Assembly: GCF_018143015.1 (NCBI RefSeq)
Contig: NC_054741.1
Span: 61,935,197 to 61,999,196 of the forward strand
DNA length: 64,000 nucleotides
DNA from: Lytechinus variegatus
Lineage: Eukaryota > Echinodermata > Echinoidea > Temnopleuroida > Toxopneustidae
Direction of reading: 5' to 3'
Part shown: in pieces, positions 59,078 to 64,000 of the stretch
Numbering within the stretch: position 1 is the stretch's first letter
How the letters are laid out: each line of letters starts with the position of its first letter
The notes under the pieces: model-generated
What the model was told of the DNA's origin: nothing
Seen by the model: the letters and a program-made list of their open reading frames with translations, nothing else
The model's database searches: none
Position numbers and translations under genes: made by a program

Positions 59078-59790
59078 GACATTTGACAAAATGGCCGCCA
59101 GATGCCATCTTGAAAACTTAACTTTTGAACCCCTTGCTAGGGTGTTTTGGGGTGTGTAGAGTTTCAAAGATTCAAGATTCAAGAAGTTTATTTTCATTTC
59201 CATGACAAAATAATATAAATCAAATACAGATACAAATCAAAGTATGAGTACAAGATCAATTTTACCTCAGCATAATTATAAAATAAAAGTTTGTATAAAT
59301 AGTATTAAGCGTGTATGGAAATGAGGGGATCCACCAAAAAGCATTGCTTGTAGAGCGTACGTGGATCTCCTATAGCGAGTTGAAGAAATAATGTCTATTA
59401 AGTAATTGAGGAAAGGTTAAGTAATAACAGTTAATGAAATGTGGAAATTCAATCGATTGTACAAAATGTACAAATAAACAATATTATAAACTTATAAGGG
59501 TCAATTTCTATTATCATTTTTGCAATATTAGGTCGTATTCAGCTCAAATCCAAGATGGCCGCCAGACGTACGCCATCTTGAAAAAAAATTATATTTTGAA
59601 CCCTTTGCCCCAGAATCATTAATGATACCTCTTTTCACGAGTTATTCGGTATGTTGATTCCTATTCTGTTATTACTTTTGCAATGAAGGATCATCGTCAG
59701 ATTAAATCTAAGATGGTCTCCACCGGGGTCGCCAAACGCCATCTTGAACAATTTACTTTCCGAGACTTATGTGTAGGAGCTCATGTAAGG
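59078..59790. repeat. Tandem repeat with paired AAGATGGC and GCCATCTT motifs, split by a LINE tail
   Basis: Three units are seen: AAAATGGCCGCCAGATGCC then ATCTTGAAAA (59090), AAGATGGCCGCCAGACGTAC then GCCATCTTGAA (59552), and AAGATGGTCTCC then CGCCATCTTGAA (59710). Units two and three are about 160 bases apart. About 300 bases (59160-59460) of LINE tail separate the first. Confidence 0.6.
59160..59400 (-). mobile_element. LINE 3' end (minus strand)
   Basis: On the minus strand, GAGATCCACGTACGCTCTAC then AAGCAATGCTTTTTGGTGGA resembles the 3' UTR of the plus-strand LINE at 35815-35855 (ACAAGCACTGCTTTTTAGTG). It ends GGAAATGAAAATAAACTTCT, parallel to the 36030 end. No coding part is present. 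Confidence 0.55.
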
Positions 59791-60009
59791 GGATTTCACG
59801 AAAAATAATTATAATTGCCAGATTTCGGCATGACCCGCTTATATTCGAATGAAGCCTTTAAAGGTCTGATGGGCTATGGTCCGTTTCTGGTGTTCTTATT
59901 AATGTTTTATGTTTTTATGTCCATCCATACTTTTTTTTACTGAAGATACTTCAAATTATTGCTTGAATTAAAGTCGTTTTCACCATATTTTTTCAAAAAA
60001 TCAAAGTGT

Positions 60010-60965
60010 CCAATAATAGGTAGGCATCAGTTCGTCTCGAAAGACTAAGGTGTAGCGCTAGATCTTGAATTTTCGAGAGTGGCAGTCTCTGGCACAGGTT
60101 CAGGTTCTGAGACAGGTCCAGATAGAGATGCTGGATGCCCTCGCCTTCTTCTAGCTCTTCCGGTTAGTTTCTGTCGTATTGACACCTACGCCAACAGTTG
60201 TCCATACAGCTATATACTATCACCTACATCTTCCAAAGTTTTTATTTTTATGGCGGCAGGTTTCATGTCATGTTTGCAAGATTCTTTGTAACGGATGTAT
60301 GGTATATGGTATATATTTATATAATGGGGCGAGACCCATCGCACTGCTCACCTTACATCTTGTCTTCTGGGATAAGCCCATGATCCACGCGGCGAACATG
60401 CCCCAACCAATAATCTGTGGCACCTTTAAGGACCGAGAATGAGCTGGGAATGCCAGCACGCTGAATGACCACTGTATTTGTCTATATGTCCTGTCATTGT
60501 GCAGGATACGTCGGCGAAAGCAGATATGAAAGATGTTTAGATGCTTTGCCTGGCTAACGTTGTCCTCGGGCCCGTAACACAAAGCTTAGCAATGATCGTA
60601 GAGCGTTTTTCTACGATTGATTGCATTGGCTACAATGTACAATCAATCGTACGATTAATCGCTAATCTAGATCTGTGTTACGGGACCCAGGACTGTCTTC
60701 CGTACAGGATGATCGACGCCGAGGACACGTTCAAGGCCCGAAAAAAGCACAGGTTGGTATTGAGGGTCAGCTGGCTGTAATTCCCAATGCGTCCAGTAAA
60801 GGAAAGCTGGATTCAGATGGTCGATCCAACGTAGGTGAAAGGAGTTCACTACCTTCAGACAATTGCTATTGGTAGAGATATTTGTTTGTGAGTCGGTGCT
60901 TTGAGTTAGAATTTCTTCTGAATCTTCTTCAGGCTGATGTTTAATCCAAACTCCTGCATGCACAA
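60010..60965 (-). mobile_element. Decayed LINE reverse transcriptase C-terminal region with a nested MITE
   Basis: Read from right to left: CLKVVNSF (60850 region), RVLGVDH (60730), then KHLNIFHICFRRRILHND (60527-60580), IGWGMFAAWIMGLSQK (60370-60430) and CARDCHSR (60075). These correspond in order to the VVNxFTYLG, LNxFHxRCLRRIL, LRWxGHVxRM and CxRDCHSRIGL motifs of a common non-LTR family. The frame is broken in several places and a 121-base MITE splits it. Confidence 0.7.
60568..60688. mobile_element. Palindromic MITE nested in a LINE remnant
   Basis: GGGCCCGTAACACAAAGCTTAG to CTAGATCTGTGTTACGGGACCC, with inverted inner blocks around CGATTGATTGCA and CAATCAATCGTACG. It is about 121 bases. 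It resembles, without matching exactly, the ends of the 45925-46072 element. Confidence 0.75.
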
Positions 60966-60969
60966 GACA

Positions 60970-62070
60970 GGCGCCTGACTAGGTTTTGCAGCCCCTCTTC
61001 TGTGTGAGAGGCAAGCTAAGGGTGGCGGCGTCGGTGTACATCTCACGAATGGGAACCTTGAACAGTTTTCAATCTACTCTGTAAGATATACAGTGCGTCT
61101 AAAAAAATACACTTTTTAAGTGGTCGCCAAATAAATATATGTCACTTTGGGGGAAGAGACTTATATAATTTATATGGAAAGTCAATAAAACTCAACTTTC
61201 ATATGCCACCAAAATGTTGGATAACTATTCAGGTTTGAGTGAGCATGCATTACCCATTTAAACAAAGGGTATATGATAATTAGGCTGGGAAGGAATTACA
61301 CTCCCAATTTCTTTCAGTTTTTGAGAACCGAGTCCCTTGGAACTTGCAAAGTTGAGAGTGATGTGATAAAGTAATGATCACTCATGACGTTTAATGCGTG
61401 AGTGAACATGAGTGAACAAATTTCAATTTGTAGTAGTGCAACATCTTAACGTTATCATGTGGATCTCAGCAATGTGTTCATAGGACTCTGGAGAATATGG
61501 GTGATGTAGGACTCGAGTGGATGGAGTAGCCTTTTTCCTTCAGATTCGCCCTCCCGCCCTCCTCTTGAGATCAAGACTGGTTGCTATTAGATGTACCCAT
61601 GAAGTCCAGAGCGGACTGTCAACTCAATAATGAATTCTGAAAATTTAGTCGTCAACTTTTACCTATCAATCATCTTATCAACAATTCATCAGTGAATCAA
61701 CTCAATCAATGTGATCAATATAAAAATATGATTTTTTCAATATTAATAAAAAAAAATCCGGTTTTTCAATGAATTATTTCATAAATCATAATCAGTCATA
61801 TTCTGAGTAATCATTTAACATGAAAAGAACCTGAATCACCCATTGGGGAATTTGCAATTAAGTTTTGAATACCATCCGGGAGAAAGAGAGAGAGGGGAGG
61901 TGGAAGGGGGTGGGTTGACTTGTAATTTGTAAAAGAAAACAAAGAAGAACGCAATTTCTGTCCAGTCTTACCCTATCACGCCCCCTTGCATGCAACAGGT
62001 AACATCATCCGCATGTTAAACAATTCCTGTTCACTCATGCATCAAATTTCAATTCATTAACTCATGAAAT
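60970..62070. other. Right-hand region, no gene recognised
   Basis: About 1.1 kb of mixed sequence, then the 62075-62666 element. Two stretches (61245-61330 and 63040-63130) look like diverged inverted partners (ATTACCCATTTAAACAAAGG near 61250; CATACCCTTTGTGTAAGTGG near 63085), so 61100-63250 may be one large decayed inverted-repeat element carrying the 62075 copy. No exon of the adhesion GPCR was identified here. Confidence 0.35.
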
Positions 62071-62074
62071 TTGC

Positions 62075-62666
62075 TTAAAGTCCACCCCAGAAAATTGTTG
62101 ATTTGATTCGATAGAGAAAAATCAAACAAACATAACGCTGCAAATTTCATCGAAATTGGATGTAAAATAAGAAAGTTATGACATTTTTAAGTTTCGCTTA
62201 TTTTTTACAAAACAGTGATATGCACAACTCAGCGATATGCAAATGAGAGAGTTGATGATGTCCATCACTCACTATTTCTTTTGTTTTTTATTGTTTGAAT
62301 CATAGAATATTTCAATTTTTAAAAATTTGACAATAAGGACCAACTTAACATAACCTTAAACTGTTAAAATAATGGTAATTCCACATGTTCAGGGAGAAAT
62401 AAAACTTTGTTTTACTTGACAAGGAGGAGAAAATTAGATTGATATTTCATATAATAAAATACAATAGAAATAGTGAGTGGGTGATGTCATCAGTCTGCCA
62501 ATTTGAATACCGACCAGGATGTGCTTTGTGAAATTAAACGAAACTTTAAAATGTCATAACTTCCTTATTTTACATCCGATTTTGATGAAATTTTTAGTGT
62601 TTTGCTTGTTAGATTTTTCTCCTCTTTTTAAAATCAACTTTTTGTTGGGGTGGACTTGTCCTTTAA
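62075..62666. mobile_element. AAGTCCACCCC family DNA element, full length
   Basis: TTAAAGTCCACCCCAG to TTGGGGTGGACTTGTCCTTTAA, with the same internal blocks (GGATGTAAAATAAGAAAGTT, ATGCAAATGAGAGAGT) as the other copies. It lies right of all identified adhesion GPCR exons. Confidence 0.8.
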
Positions 62667-62669
62667 GGA

Positions 62670-64000
62670 ACCAAAACTGATCTTAACTGATCACTAATTT
62701 AGCACAACAACCTTACCTTTGCAAGTCCCAAAGGACCCACCTCTAAAAAAAAACTGGAAGGCTAATTCCTGCCCACCCAAGCAAAGACTCGTCTCTCAGG
62801 AGGGGAGAATGGGGGGGGGGTATATGTTCTGTTGACCTTTGTCTCATCAACCATTCACTCACTTCACTCCTATTCTCCATGAATACACTGCTGAGATTCA
62901 CATGAAAAAGAAAAAAAATGCTTCACTAAAAATTGCAACTCATTTTCACTCATGCATTAAATTTCACTTCATAAAATTTGCTTGAACAACCGAAATTTAT
63001 CATGATTGATCATTGATCCAGGGGACACGCCTCTCAAAAACTGAAAGTAATTGGAAGTCTAATTCCTTCCCAGTCTAGTTTACATACCCTTTGTGTAAGT
63101 GGTTAGTGCTCACTCAAGCTTGAATAATTTTCCAAATTTGTGGTGTCATTTGAAAGTTGACTCTATTGGCTTTCCAAATTATATAGGTCTTTTCCCAAAA
63201 GGTGACATATTTTTTGTCTGGTAGCCATTTCAAAAGTGGATAGTTGTTTTTTTAAACGCTCTGTAGATGCCTTCTGTGCAATCGCCGAATGCATAATGGA
63301 GAAACGAAGATCCTAAAGAGTGTCAGGTCAAGGACGCAGTATTTAATGCTTCACGCCAATGCCAAAAGGAAAGGCATCTTAATATATTCCAGCGTTGTAG
63401 CAAACTCTGCTGTGCATGTTCTTATCTAATGATATGACCATATCTGTAAATGTCTTTAGGAAAGCCTATCTTCTGCAGGAGGTTAAATAGTTCACCCCTG
63501 CTAACCAGGCTTTTGTCAGGTCTGAAAGTCCAATAATATAAAGGAAGGTAATCAAGAAATTAATATACACCCTATTTCTACCGTATTTGAATTTGTTATA
63601 GAAAGTTGTTGATTTTAATATTTGTTTAAAATACAACAATGGATTTTATGTAACTGGTCGAATTGACTTCAAGAAGCCATGAACTCAGATACGCCAGGAG
63701 CACTGTGACAGCAAAATTCTTTTAGTCAGATGCATGGACCCCAAATAAGATTTTACATCAAAGTCAATCTCGAGGCACTCATTAGACACTTTCATTTCTG
63801 AAAAAAAAGAATTATGATCAAATATACTTTGAAGTCTCTCCAATACAAAAGTATGGATGGACATAAAAACATTGATTAGAATATCAGAATTAAATCATAG
63901 CCCAGACCTTAAGAGGTTTCATTCTAAGGTGAGTGGTTATATAATGACGAAATTTGGCCACCGACCATTTTACATCTGACTTGACATCGACCTAAAAAAT
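62670..64000. other. Right edge, no gene recognised
   Basis: No splice-bounded frame with a known motif was found. The missing signal-peptide exon of the adhesion GPCR could lie here or beyond the window. Confidence 0.3.

Noticed and set aside
60079..60442. Plus-strand frames at 60.1-60.4 kb
   Set aside because: They are antisense shadows of the decayed minus-strand LINE.

Overview
The window is animal nuclear DNA: AT-rich, with genes split into short exons by long repeat-filled introns. The abundant inverted-repeat elements ending in AAGTCCACCCC, tRNA-derived SINEs, decayed LINEs, a Penelope-like remnant and the gene types suggest a marine deuterostome. An echinoderm, probably a sea urchin, is my best guess; the species is inferred, not proven.

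Three protein-coding genes can be supported by joining exons with matching reading phases. (1) Minus strand, 7667 down to 231 and running off the left edge: an ADAD1-like protein with one double-stranded RNA-binding domain, a Gln/Pro/Ser-rich linker and the start of an adenosine-deaminase domain that lacks catalytic residues. (2) Plus strand, 23042-27827: a complete two-exon rhodopsin-class receptor of 411 residues, closest to adenosine receptors in TM7 but lacking a DRY motif. (3) Minus strand, 58897 down to 36758: 25 phase-consistent exons of an adhesion GPCR with a LamG/pentraxin-like domain, a GAIN domain, a GPS motif, seven membrane segments and a short tail. Its N-terminus and signal peptide were not found.

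The rest is intronic or intergenic. From 8.6 to 22 kb lies a dense cluster of non-autonomous DNA elements and foldbacks (10.0-10.7, 12.4-13.8, 15.0-17.6, 18.2-19.7 and 20.5-21.3 kb) plus AT-rich and TA/TG simple repeats. From 28 to 36 kb there is mostly unique AT-rich DNA, then nested elements, a CA-rich minisatellite, a TIR element and a 5'-truncated LINE with target-site duplications. The adhesion GPCR introns hold several copies of the same DNA elements, four tRNA-like SINE heads occur between 31 and 54 kb, and a decayed LINE with a nested DNA element lies at 60-61 kb.

The three genes show no evident functional linkage. The most distinctive observations are the deaminase domain with lost catalytic residues, the receptor without DRY, candidate GC-AG introns in two of the genes, one DNA element family lying next to splice donors of the adhesion GPCR, and an intact paralogous empty site for another element family.
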